Source: Maylandia zebra (taxonomy: Eukaryota; Chordata; Actinopteri; Cichliformes; Cichlidae). Taken from it: a stretch of DNA of 64,000 nucleotides. Positions within the stretch are counted from its first letter, which is position 1; every line of letters begins with the position of its first letter. The stretch lies in the NCBI RefSeq assembly GCF_041146795.1, contig NC_135183.1, positions 16,186,840 to 16,250,839 on the forward strand, read 5' to 3'. The notes under the pieces are model-generated. The model made no database searches and had not been told where the DNA came from. It saw only the letters and a list, made by a program, of their open reading frames with translations. The position numbers and the translations under genes are program-made. Shown piece after piece: positions 1 through 10,509 of the stretch.

Positions 1-384
1 ATCCGTGTACGAAGTCCTCTACTATACACTCTGTACACAACTGACTCTGTCAGTACCCACACAGACAATGCAGTCATTAAGTTGGCAGATGATACCACTG
101 TGGTGGGGCTCATCTCTGGGGGAGACCAGACAGCACACAGAGCTGAGCTTCATAGGCTACCAGATTGGTGTGCGGACAACAACTTGGACCTCAAGACCAC
201 CAAGACAAAAGAGCTGTTAGTCGACTTCAAAAGGAAGAAGTCTGAGCTGCAGCCCATGAATATCAACAGGGAGTGCGTGGAAAGGGTGTCCAGCTTCAAG
301 TTCCTGGGTGTGCACATAGACACAGACCTCCAGTGGAGCTCAAACAACTCAGCGGTTGCAAAGAAGGCCCAACAGCACCTCAAT
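1..384 (+). pseudogene. Non-LTR retrotransposon reverse transcriptase fragment (CR1/L2/Rex-like)
   Basis: Frame +1 reads continuously from base 1 to about 384. It contains a reverse-transcriptase stretch with SPLLYTLYT, then NAVIKLADDTTVVGLI (the A-D-D catalytic box, with L where F or Y is usual), a WCADNNLDL block, KTKELLVDFKRKK and FKFLGVHIDTDLQWS. This block order is characteristic of fish CR1/L2/Rex-type LINE reverse transcriptases (family knowledge). Only the palm and early thumb part is present. The left side is cut by the window edge and the right side stops where a T-rich tract begins, which I read as the tail of an L1 inserted on the other strand. The exact clade cannot be fixed from this piece. 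It is a relic, not a working gene. Confidence 0.8.
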
Positions 385-425
385 TTTCTTTTTTTCTTTT
401 TTTTCTTTTCTTTTTTTTTTGCCTG
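385..425 (-). repeat. A-rich tail of the L1 (T-rich on +)
   Basis: A T-rich tract with scattered C, about 35-40 bases long, lies exactly where the reverse-transcriptase reading of 1-384 stops. On the minus strand it is an A-rich tail of the AAAAG kind following the L1 3' region, which is expected for a target-primed LINE insertion. It marks the L1 3' boundary. No target-site duplication can be paired because the other L1 end is not preserved. Confidence 0.65.
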
Positions 426-3107
426 TCCCGTTTGGCTCTTTTGCCATCAGAATTGTTGTCTAAAGGCAAAGAAAGATGCCCAACGGATTTACTTTACCAA
501 ACTGACCATCCCAGCCTTGCCTTAATGGTCCATTTGATTCACCTTTTATTGTTTATTTTATTTTCACTTACTGAATACGGGACAGACTTGACTGGGGGAA
601 AGAAGGGGAGAAAGAAAGAGGGAAAGAGAAACAGCTGAGAAGAGGTACGGGGGAGAAGGGCAAAAGACAAAAACCAACAGAACGGGCAGAGAAAAAAAAA
701 TGCATATATCAATCACCTGGATCACCTGCTGAGAAAGAAAAAAGAAAGCAAGCAGAAGAGAACAAGAGTAATAGAATAAACAACATCACAATGATATATG
801 GGAATATGACAGTAAATACTAAATGTTAAACATTATTGTGCAGCACATAAGATCAACAGAACACAGTGTGCTTTGAGGTAGGAGCCAAAAAGGGTGTAGT
901 TTGTGGGTGTGATCACCCGTGTGTACACCTGTGAGCATGGACGCGCTTGTTTTTTGTTTTTTTAAAAGGTTCCTTCATGTAATAATCTGCTAGAGGGTGT
1001 GGGGGGGCCACAGCCCCGTCCTCCAGGGCGTGAAGCAGGTGTGGAGGAGATCAAAACTCCAGACATCCAGAGGCCCCCAGAACACAAGAGACCAAGGAAG
1101 ACCAACAGAGGGGCAGCTGCGCCACTGTCCCGGAAAGAGCTGAGGAGAGTCCCAGATGAGGGCTCACTCAGCAGCCGCGGAGCAGAAGCCAGGGGGAGTT
1201 GCAGTGACGCGCCCGTGAGCTCCGCCGGCAGCCAGCTGCACCTGAGTGACCGAGCCCCAGGCTGAGAGGCCGGGGGCACCCCACCTCCGAAGTGGCCCGA
1301 GCGAGCCCCAGGCTCCAGGCCCCGATAAGCGGCCGCCAAGGAGTGAGCCGGTGTGTACCTGGACGCCCATCCCCGGACACAAAGAACCACCAACGCACCG
1401 ATGTCTGAGGGGGTCCGCCACTGGCAGGGGAAGTGGTGGTAGGGGGAGATAGGCCTCCAAACCTTGGAGGGCCTGAGATGTCCCCAGAGAGGTGGCGCCT
1501 GACACCCAACCTGACATATAGACACAGACATACAGGCACACACAGATACAAACATCCATTCCCACCCTCATGCTCTCATATGCACTTACTCCACACTCAA
1601 CCAACGTGGAGACAGACGTAAAGAGACGTTGTACACACGATCACACTCCCCAAGCGTACTCTACAAACCGGGTCTAGGTGCCCCCGCCCCTGGAGGGGGG
1701 AACTGCACCCAGACCCAGGTGGTGTTTCCCTTTTCCCTGCGGTGGGGGGAGGCAGACCGCCCCGACTCCGCAGCAGCAGGAAGGCTCCACACTCCAGACC
1801 GCAGTCGGACGGCCAACTCCTCCTCCTAGTCCTAGCCCCCCTGCTCCAGCAGGTCGCAGAGAACGGGGGTGAGAGAAGACTCCAAACCTCCCTCCACCCG
1901 CTCATTGTAGTGTTGATGCATGTGTGTTCTAAGGTGCAATTAAAACCCAGGAGGGCTTGGAGCTACCTGCCAGAGAGCAGCAGGTAAGCGCATGGTCCCT
2001 CCTGCTGGCCCTCAATGTCTACGTGTATTTAAAATTGAGAGGTGGGCAACGATGCCAGGGGTGGGGTGTACACCCTGATGGTACTTTGGACTCCGTGTAT
2101 CGTGCCCACCCCCAAGATCCTATATGTATGTGTAATGAGAGTGTGAGTAATGTGAATGTCTAAGTTGTAGGATAAAATTGAGGCAGAGGCAGCCAGAAGG
2201 GGACAGAGGGGGGGGTGGGGGGTAGCCTCCTCTGCACCCTGGTGACATACCCCTACTCCAAGGCCCTGCATGTGTGGGTGGTTGTGGTGGAGCGGGAAGA
2301 GGGAGGCAGCTGGAGATGGGGAGGGAAGGAAGGGAGGGGCAAGTGACCCCTCCCTGGGGCCAGCTCCCCCGCTGACCCCAGTAGGCACCCCCATACTCCG
2401 CGACCCGCCAGGGAAGGGGGGCCCAGGCCCATCCAGACCGGGCCCAGTGCAGCAGCGCCGCCCGGCCCCACAGAGCCCGGGACAGTCCACCCAACCCCAC
2501 CACAGAGAAAACTGCACCCACCCCACCATCCACTCTTCTTCCAGACTACATAAGACAATAAACACCCAGGCTGAGATCTTCCTCCACCTCTCCTGTATCT
2601 CCCCCTCCTGCAGAGGGAGCTCCTGAGGAGAGGAAAGCTCCTGCAAGATGTGACAATCTCCCCCACCAGTTGAAGAGCCCCCCAGGTGGCTCGACGCACC
2701 GGCGGCACGCTGCTCCAGGGCTGGGCCCCCATGCACCCACCCGCCCACAACCCCGGCAACACACCAACCAGGACCCAAGCCCCCGAGGCCCGGTCCGGGT
2801 CCCAGCCCAGAGACGGAGCGCCCCCAGAACCTCACGCCCATCCCGGACCCACCCAGGGGCAGCCAGGCTACCAGGTCAGTAACCCACGTCCGTCAGCACA
2901 GACCCTCCCCTAGCCCCGTTGCACGCAGCCGCGAGGAAACAGTCACCGGAGAGCCAACAGAGCCCCTAACCGGACATGACCGCTACCCCGGGTTGAGCCC
3001 CCCAAGGAAGATGCCTCCGGAGAACCCCCCGACGCCCTAAGCCTGTCCCTACCCCCACACCAATCACAACAGTGAAGGCGGGACCAAACTATGACCCCCC
3101 ACCCCCA
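426..3107 (-). other. GC-rich 3' untranslated region of the L1
   Basis: This stretch lies between the ORF2 stop codon and the A-rich tail. From about 1000 to 3107 it is strongly GC-rich, with long C-rich and CCACCC-type tracts on the + strand, unlike the AT-rich DNA around it. From 426 to 1000 it is AG-rich and then AT-rich. Several open frames of 60-270 codons exist here, but they are low-complexity Pro/Gly/Arg-rich readings that overlap in many frames, and none shows a domain. I interpret the whole stretch as LINE 3' UTR because it is collinear with ORF2. Part of it could be an independent insertion that I cannot delimit. Confidence 0.55.
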
Positions 3108-6100
3108 CTAGGTGATGGAGCTGATCAAAGGAGCCCAGAGCAATTGATCTGATGTGGTGGCAGAGGCTGTGTCAAGACTAATGTAATCTAATAGATAATT
3201 TCTATATTGGTTAGAATTAAGATTATTTTTATTTTTCCAGTTCATGAGGACTGTTTTCTTGGCTATGCATAGGGCAGTGAAAACCATATGGGCGATATTC
3301 TTTTCTGAAGTGACATTATCTAAGCTGCCCAACAAACACACTAAGGGGGAAGTTGGGATGTTACATTTCAGACACTTCGATAAGTCTTCACATATCTCGC
3401 GCCAAAACTTCTGAACTGGTGGACAGAACCAAAGAGCGTGGATATAATTGTCCGGTGAATTGGTTTGGCAGTGTGAGCAGTTGTTGGTAGACGTAAAGCC
3501 CATCTTGAACATCCGATGACCTGTATAGTGCACTCTATGTAATATTTTGTATTGAATTAATTGAAGACTGGGATTTCTAATTAGATGAAAGGTTTTTAAG
3601 CAAATCTGAGACCAGAAGTTTAGGTCTAAGTTAACTGATAAATCCGCTTCCCATTTTGCAATAGGAAGTGATATTGATTCATCTGTTTTAGAAAGCATTC
3701 TGTATATTTTGGATAGTAATTTGGGGGGTTTAAGAGTAAGAAATTGAACCACACTTGGTGGTGTTTGTAGTTCAACTTGACCCGGTTTAAATTTCTTTTT
3801 TACTATGGATTTAATTTGTTGATATTCTAAAAATCTTTTCTTGTTGATCCCATATTGTGTAACTAGTCCGTCAAATGAAATAAATTCTGTTCCTTCTAGT
3901 ATATGTTCTAAATATTTGATTCCTTTATCACTCCAATCTGAAAAGTTTATCATATTATTGTTTTGTAATATGTCAGGGTTGTTCCAGATAGGTGTACGTT
4001 TGCATGGGATTAATGAAGACGCCGTCAATTTTAGAAACTCCCACCATGCTGTCAGAGAAGAGCTGATGTTGATGCTTTTAAAGCATTCATGTCGTTGGAT
4101 GTTTGAGCTGATAAATGGTAGGTCTGAGATCTCTAGATTATTGCAGAGTGCTTGTTCTACATCTAGCCAAGGTTCATCTAAGAGGGTGTGTTTTAGCCAT
4201 CCTGAGATAAACTGAAGCCTGTTGGCTAAGAAGTAGTGCTGTAAGTTAGGCAGTTCTAGTCCTCCTTTATCCTTGGTCTTTTGTAGTGTTTTTAAGCTTA
4301 TACGTGGGGGTTTATTTTTCCAAAGGAATTTGGACATACATGAATCTAGAGATCTGAACCAATCTTGTGGCGGTTTAGTTGGGATCATTGAGAATAAATA
4401 ATTTATTTTTGGTAAGACCATCATTTTTATAGTGGCAACCCTTCCCATGAGTGATATGGGTAGACATTTCCATCTAGCCAGATCATCTTCTACCTTCTTT
4501 AAAAGTGGGATATGGTTTAATTTAGTTAGATCTGCAAGCTTGGGAGAAACATTAATACCTAAATATTTTATATTTCCCAATTGCAGTGGTGTAGAAGAGG
4601 AATTATGGAAGGAGCAATTAATCGGTAGGACTGTAGATTTTGACCAGTTAATTGAGTAATCTGATATTCTTGCAAAAGAGTTTATCAATTCAATCACCCC
4701 AGAGATATTGGTTTGTGAATTTTGGAGAAAGAGTAACACATCATCCGCATAAAGGCTGATTTTATGTTCCACGTTCTTGCATTTTATGCCCTTAATTACT
4801 GAATTCTGTCTAATTGCTGCTGCTAGTGGTTCAATAAAAATTGCAAATAGTGAAGGGGAGAGTGGGCATCCCTGCCTGGTGCCCCTCAAGAGACAGAAGC
4901 TGGAGGATGTCTGGTCATTTGTTCTAACACAAGCTGTTGGGGAATTATATAATATTTTTAACCAGTTTATGAAAGAGTTTCCAAAACCAAATTTGTGTAA
5001 AGTTGCAAATAGAAATTTCCAGTTAACTCTGTCAAATGCTTTTTCTGCGTCTAAAGAGAATATTGTAGTTTCTAGGTTTTTACTGTATGAGTAGTCTATC
5101 AAATTAAGTAATCTACGTGTATTTGTTGATGAGTGCCTACCTTTTATGAAACCAGTTTGGTCAGGATGAATTAAGAGGGGGGTTATTTTCTCCAGTCTCT
5201 TTGAGAGAGCTTTGCAGATTATTTTAAGGTCTACATTTATAAGGGATATTGGACGATAGCTTGAGGGATATACAGGGTCTTTGCCTGGTTTTAGCAGGAG
5301 ATTAATGTTTGCAGAATTCATATTTGATGGAAGTCTGCCCTTTTCTTTAATTTCCAACAACGTTCTGTAGAAAACTGGTGCTAGAATCGACCAGAATTCT
5401 TTGTAGAATTCTGCAGGAAAGCCATCTGGACCTGGAGCCTTATTATTGTGCATACTTATCAGGGCTTCCTGGAGTTCACCTGGTGTCAGTGGTGAATCCA
5501 GTGCCATTGCTTGAGTGTCCAATAATTTTGGAAGAGTTATGTTGTCCAAAAACTGATCAATTTCTTTTTTAGATGGGTTTATTTGTGGTGAATACAACGT
5601 TTTATAGAAATCCCTGAAAATGTTGTTTATTTGTATCGGTTCATATAATGTGTTCCCAGATGAATCTTGAACAGCACATATAGTTGTTTTTTCTTTATTT
5701 ATTTTTAGCTGGTTTGCTAGAAATTGACCGGATTTATTACCATGTTCACAATTTTGTAGGCGTAGTCTTTGTACTAAGAATTTTGTTTTTTTATCAATTA
5801 TCTCATTTAATTCTAGTTTTGTTTTGCGTATTTTGTTCAATGTTTCCTGATCTTGGTGGGACGCGTAGGCTTCTTCTAGTGATTTGATGTTTTTTTCTAA
5901 TTCCTGAATATTTTTGTTTTCTTTTTTCTTTTTATGTGATGAGAAAGAAATTATTTTACCTCTCATCACAGCTTTCCCTGCTTCCCATAGAACAGAAGCT
6001 GATGTTTCGGGAGTGTCATTATAGTCCAAATATGAAGTCCACTCTTTTTAAAAATATTTAATAAAGTCTTCATCTTTAAGTAGTGATGTATTAAATCTCC

Positions 6101-6844
6101 AGTTTTTTCTTGGCGTAGTATTATTCTTGTGCATTAGTGTTAAAGATACAGGACCATGATCGCTGACAGCTATAGGGTGAATCTCAGTGTCTGAAATGTC
6201 GTTCAGCAGTGAGCTGCTGACCAAAAAATAATCCAGACGAGAGTAGGAGTGATGGACGTGAGAAAAAAAGTATATTCCTTACTGGTGGGGTGAAGGGAGT
6301 GCCATGCATCGCAAAGACCAAAGTCGCTCATATACTGTTTGATTATATTTGTGGACTGCCAATTACGCTGAGTTCCCGCTGTATTGAGCCTATCCATGTC
6401 TTCATTTAGTCCAAGGTTGAGGTCACCTCCAAGAACAAGTGTGCCATCTAAGTGTTCAGAGAGTGCACTGAAAAAACCGTGAAAGAATGAGGGATCATCA
6501 ACATTTGGACCATATACACTTGCAATACATAGCTTTTTATCACGTATAGATAGTTTAATGATTAAGAATCTGCCCTCTGGATCTATAACTGTATCGAGTA
6601 CTGTGAAATTAATATTTTTATGTATTAAAATTGCTGCTCCCCTTTGTCTAGAATTATAACAAGCTGAGAACACATTAGGAAACTCAGGTGTTTTAAGTTC
6701 ATTCGAACCTCTAAGAGGTCTGTGGGTCTCTTGTAATAGGACAACATCTGCCTGTAGTTTTTTGAGTTGGTTAAATATTTTTAACCTCTTTACTCTGGAG
6801 CCAGCTCCATTTATATTCCATGTAATGAACCTCAGTGTACCCAT
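3108..6844 (-). pseudogene. L1 ORF2 (endonuclease + reverse transcriptase), disrupted
   Basis: The N-terminal endonuclease part (6844-6203) begins MGTLRFITWNINGAG and has LLQETH, SVYGPN and GGDLNLGL, typical of the apurinic-type endonuclease of L1 elements. The reverse-transcriptase part (6029-3108) has the NKAPGPDGFPAEFYK block, TGFIKGRHSSTNTRRL, GTRQGCPLSPSLF and ISLYADDVLLFL (catalytic YADD encoded at 4751-4740). A C-terminal Cys/His segment (CSHCQ...HALWFCP) follows, then the stop at 3108-3110. There are two lesions. The A7 run at 6263-6269 (T7 in coding sense) shifts the frame, since the conserved end of the endonuclease continues in another frame. A TAA codon at 6050-6048 separates the two domains. 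Without these, ORF2 would be about 1,245 codons, a normal L1 length. It is inactive as it stands. Confidence 0.88.
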
Positions 6845-7312
6845 AGATGTTTGTGTATAACTATGTATGCTGTGTGCGTCGCTTAGACAGGTGGAGAGAA
6901 TACGTCACTTGTTCATAAATAAAGAGAAGGAGAGAGAGAAAAAATGTGTGGCGAGATGCTCCCTGAGTCTGACTTTGTGTATGCATAGTTACTAATATGA
7001 GTAGGCTTGGCTTAAGTGTGTGTGTATCTTATATGACTGTGTGCGCTGTCTGACTGATGTAAATGTGCTGCCGTTGAGCGCATGGTGCGTATGTGTCGAA
7101 ATAAAGGATGTTTGTGGATGAGTGTCGAAGCAGGTGATCGAGGCAGTGAAAGGAATAAAGAAAGAAACCAAGGACAGGGGTGAGCAGCATAAAACCAAGA
7201 GGGGGAAAAGAGAGGAGGAAAAAAAAAAGAAGAAAAAACGAGAAGAAAAAAAAAACAGAAACAAAACGTAAACATTCCAATTAAATCACTGACGGAGAGT
7301 GACGGTGTTAAT
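6845..7312 (-). other. L1 sequence upstream of ORF2, truncated
   Basis: This holds the region 5' of the ORF2 start on the minus strand: GT/AC-rich sequence, then a purine-rich stretch (on +) at 7140-7260. The open frames here on - are Phe/Ser-rich low-complexity readings of the pyrimidine tract and are not credible genes. There is no sign of ORF1. The segment ends at 7312 where the first Helentron copy begins. Confidence 0.5.
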
Positions 7313-7471
7313 TAGTGTGAATGCTTGAAAAGCATTCACAGTATTGTTCTTCTAATCTTTATTATTAGTGTGAATGCTTGAAAAGCATTCACAGTATTGT
7401 TCTTCTAATCTTTATTATTAGTGTGAATGCTTGAAAAGCATTCACAGTATTGTTCTTCTAATCTTTATTAT
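7313..7471 (+). repeat. 53-bp hairpin module, 3 tandem copies
   Basis: Three copies at exactly 53-bp spacing. Each has TGTGAATGCTT, a GAA loop and AAGCATTCACA (11-bp perfect stem), then AGTATTGTTCTTCTAATC and an ATT-rich end. It is the 5' terminal module of the Helentron, here amplified threefold. Confidence 0.9.
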
Positions 7472-8956
7472 TATATTTTCTTATTCCGTACGTTTTTTGA
7501 AAGCCTACTCCTTCAAAACCGTTCAACTTAGAAAAACCATTCAAACATCGTTAGATTCCTATTATTTTGGACATGACTGCTTCTATTTTTCTCATTTTTA
7601 ACATTTATATTTTTAATTTTATTCAACTTTATTCAACAAAAATTTCCCATGTATTTCAATGGGGAGACCCTTCAAATTCTCATTCAACTTACTCATTTTT
7701 AAACTCTTACTACTTCCACATACATTGACATAGAGCCACCATTCAAACTTTAAAACGAAGACAAGACATTCAACTATTCAACTTGTATTTATCTTTTCAA
7801 TATCTATTATACTTTTTCTTCAGTTCCAGTTTAAGTTTCATGATGTTTTTTCACCCGTTTCAGAGTTTATAATGGGTGTGTATGGGACGGAATGTTGGGG
7901 CTAGAGTGAGGCAGCTCAACTGCTAGAGTGAGAGGAGCAAAAAAATTAATCTTAAAATCTTTTTTAAAACTGCTGCTGTGTCCGCAGCGTTTGCTCTACA
8001 GGTATGATTTTACCCTCAAAACGTAGCCATGGCTGTCCTCTTTCATCCAATGTGTTTACTATTGTCCTAGGTGTTATGGTTCTTTCATAAATGTCACCAA
8101 TGCACAGCCTCCTCCCTCCAACTCTTCCATAGACTCTAATGTTAAAATGGCTCAGAAGGTTCGTTTGAAAATCAGAAGAGCATGGTGTCTTTCCACTGTC
8201 ACCACGTCCATATAATAAGCTCCACAGGCATGAAAACTGAGAATTAGGTAGACTAGACATTGCTGTCGCTCACGGTGAAAGAATTTTGTCAATACGACTT
8301 TTACTTTTCATTTGGGAGCGATTTGTTTTGGCCTGACTTTTCTGTTCATTTTAAGCAGCAAAAGTGAGGTGCATGTCTGTGTGCGTGTGTATGGAGCCAT
8401 TGGGTGCGGTCACTATAGCAACCAGGCTCACACCTGCCTGCTTAACGAGCTCTCTCTGCCACTCTGCCAAAATTCATCTTAAACACTTCTCTTTCAACTG
8501 CTGCTGTGTCCACAGTGTTAAAGCCATCATTTTACCCTCAAAACGTCGCCATCGTTGTTCTCTTTCCAACATCTTGTCTTTCAAAGCTCAGACATTTAAA
8601 CTTTTTAAACTGTGTGGGTCCAAGTGGAGGGATCACATTTGAGTCATTCAGTGATTCAAAGAATATGACCTTTTAATATTCTTTCAGATGTTTTCTGACT
8701 CTAAATGTTCTTTTCTCATTTCTTAGGTTTTTCTAATTTACAATTAAAACATTTTCAGCTTTTTTCCAACTTCTTCTTCTGTGTAACCTTCAGCTTTTAG
8801 CAGTTCAGCACTTTTGTTTTCAGGTTAAATTCGGGGTTTTTTTTTTAAATCTCATTCAAGATTTTTAACTTAAATTCAGTAATTAATTCATTTCAGTGCA
8901 TACATTCAGATTCAAGCATTCACACTGCAGTTTCTTCAGAAAATGCACTTTCTAGT
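7313..8956 (+). mobile_element. Short non-autonomous Helentron unit 1
   Basis: First unit of the array, directly against the L1. It begins with three 53-bp hairpin modules (7313, 7366, 7419). A 5' segment with twelve TTCAA motifs follows (about 7510-7805), then a minus-strand 98-aa ORF (8260-7964), a plus-strand ORF (8364-8642) and the 3' end with the inverted repeat TTCAAGCATTCACAC and terminal hairpin. It lacks any Rep or helicase coding sequence, so it must rely on an autonomous copy. Confidence 0.9.
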
Positions 8957-10509
8957 TAGTGTGAATGCTTGAAAAGCATTCACAGTATTGTTCTTCTAAT
9001 CTTTATTCTATTTTATTATATTTTATTATTATGGATTCCGTACGTTTTTTGTAATCTATCTCCTTCAAAACTGTTCAACTTAGAAAAACCATTCAAACAC
9101 CATTAGATTCCTATTCTTTTGGACATGACTGCTTCTATTTTTCTCATTTTTAACATTTATATTTTTAATTTTATTCAACTTTTTTCAACAAAAATTTCCC
9201 ATGTATTTCAATGGGGAGACCCTTCAAATTCTCATTCAACTTCCTCCTCTTTAAACTGTATCTACTTCCATATACATTGACATAGAGCCACCATTCAAAC
9301 TTTAAAACGAAGACAAGACATTCAACTATTCAACTTGTATTTATCTTTTCAATATCTATTATACTTTTTCTTCAGTTCCAGTTTAAGTTTCATGATGTTT
9401 TTTCACCCGTTTCAGAGTTTATAATGGGTGTGTATGGGACGGAATGTTGGGGCTAGAGTGAGGCAGCTCAACTGCTAGAGTGAGAGGAGCAAAAAAATTA
9501 ATCTTAAAATCTTTTTTAAAACTGCTGCTGTGTCCGCAGCGTTTGCTCTACAGGTATGATTTTACCCTCAAAACGTAGCCATCGCTGTCCTCTTTCATCC
9601 AATGTGTTTACTATTGTCCTAGGTGTTATGGTTCTTTCGTAAATGTCACCAATGCACAGCCTCCTCCCTCCAACTCTTCCATAGACTCTAATGTTAAAAT
9701 GGCTCAGAAGGTTCGTTTGAAAATCAGAAGAGCATGGTGTCTTTCCACTGTCACCACGTCCATATAATAAACTCCACAGGCATGAAAACTGAGAATTCAG
9801 TAGACTAGACATTGCTGTCGCTCACAGTGAAAGAATTTTGTCAATACGACTTTTACTTTTCATTTGGGAACGATTTGTTTCGGCCTGACTTTTCTGTTCA
9901 TTTTAAGCAGCAAAAGTGAGGTGCATGTCTGTGTGCGTGTGTATGGAGCCATTGGGTGCGGTCACTATAGCAACCAGGCTCACACCTGCCTGCTTAACGA
10001 GCTCTGCCTGCCACTGTACCAAGATTCATCTTAAACACTTCTCTTTCAACTGCTGCTGTGTCCACAGTGTTACAGCCATCATTTTACCCTCAAAATGTCG
10101 CCATTATTGTTCTCTTTCCAACACAGTGTCTTTCAAAGCTCAGACATTTAAACTTTTTAAACTGTGTGGATCAAAGTGGAGGGATCACATTTTCTTCATT
10201 CAGTGATTCAAAGAATATGACCTTTTAATATTCATTCAGATGTTTTCTGACTCTAAATGTTCTTTTCTCATTTCTTAGGGTTTTCTAATTTACATTTAAA
10301 ACATTTTCAGTTTTTTTCCAACTTCTGCTTTTGTGTAACCTTCAGCTTTTAGCAGTTCAGCACTTTTGTTTTCAGGTTAAATTCGGGGTTTTTTTTTTTA
10401 ATCTCATTCAATATTTTTAACTCAAAATTCAGTAATTAATTCATTTCAGTGCATACATTCAGATTCAAGCATTCACACTGCAGTTTCTTCAGAAAATGCA
10501 CTTTCTAGT
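8957..10509 (+). mobile_element. Short non-autonomous Helentron unit 2
   Basis: One hairpin module at the 5' end. It belongs to the subtype with TGTAATCTATCTCC after CCGTACG and with TCCTCCTCTTTAAACTG in the 5' region, shared with the units at 21919 and 26516. The minus-strand 98-aa ORF is open (9812-9516) and the plus ORF runs 9916-10206. The 3' end has the inverted repeat and hairpin. Confidence 0.9.

Larger units (their letters stand above)
385..7312 (-). mobile_element. L1-clade LINE, minus strand, broken and truncated
   Basis: Read on the minus strand, the order is a remnant leader (7312-6845), ORF2 (6844-3108), a long GC-rich 3' region and an A-rich tail whose complement is the T-rich tract at 385-420. 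The insertion point splits the older reverse-transcriptase fragment at about 384. No ORF1 is visible, so the element is 5'-incomplete. Its 5' side ends directly against the Helentron array at 7313, and I do not see the other half of the older LINE there. The 5' end was therefore lost or was displaced by the Helentron insertion. The clade call rests on the ORF2 domain order and sequence style (Tx1/Swimmer-like fish L1) and was not tested against a database. Confidence 0.8.

Noticed and set aside
962-2913. Several Pro/Gly/Arg-rich ORFs up to 270 codons
   Set aside because: Overlapping low-complexity readings in all frames of GC-rich LINE 3' UTR sequence. No domain or codon pattern suggests a protein.
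6992-7280. Phe/Ser-rich ORFs on the minus strand
   Set aside because: They read a pyrimidine-rich tract upstream of L1 ORF2, in three frames at once.
7313-7471. Regularly spaced short repeats resembling a CRISPR array
   Set aside because: The 53-bp modules are contiguous tandem copies with no unique spacers, and they belong to the Helentron 5' end in a eukaryotic context.
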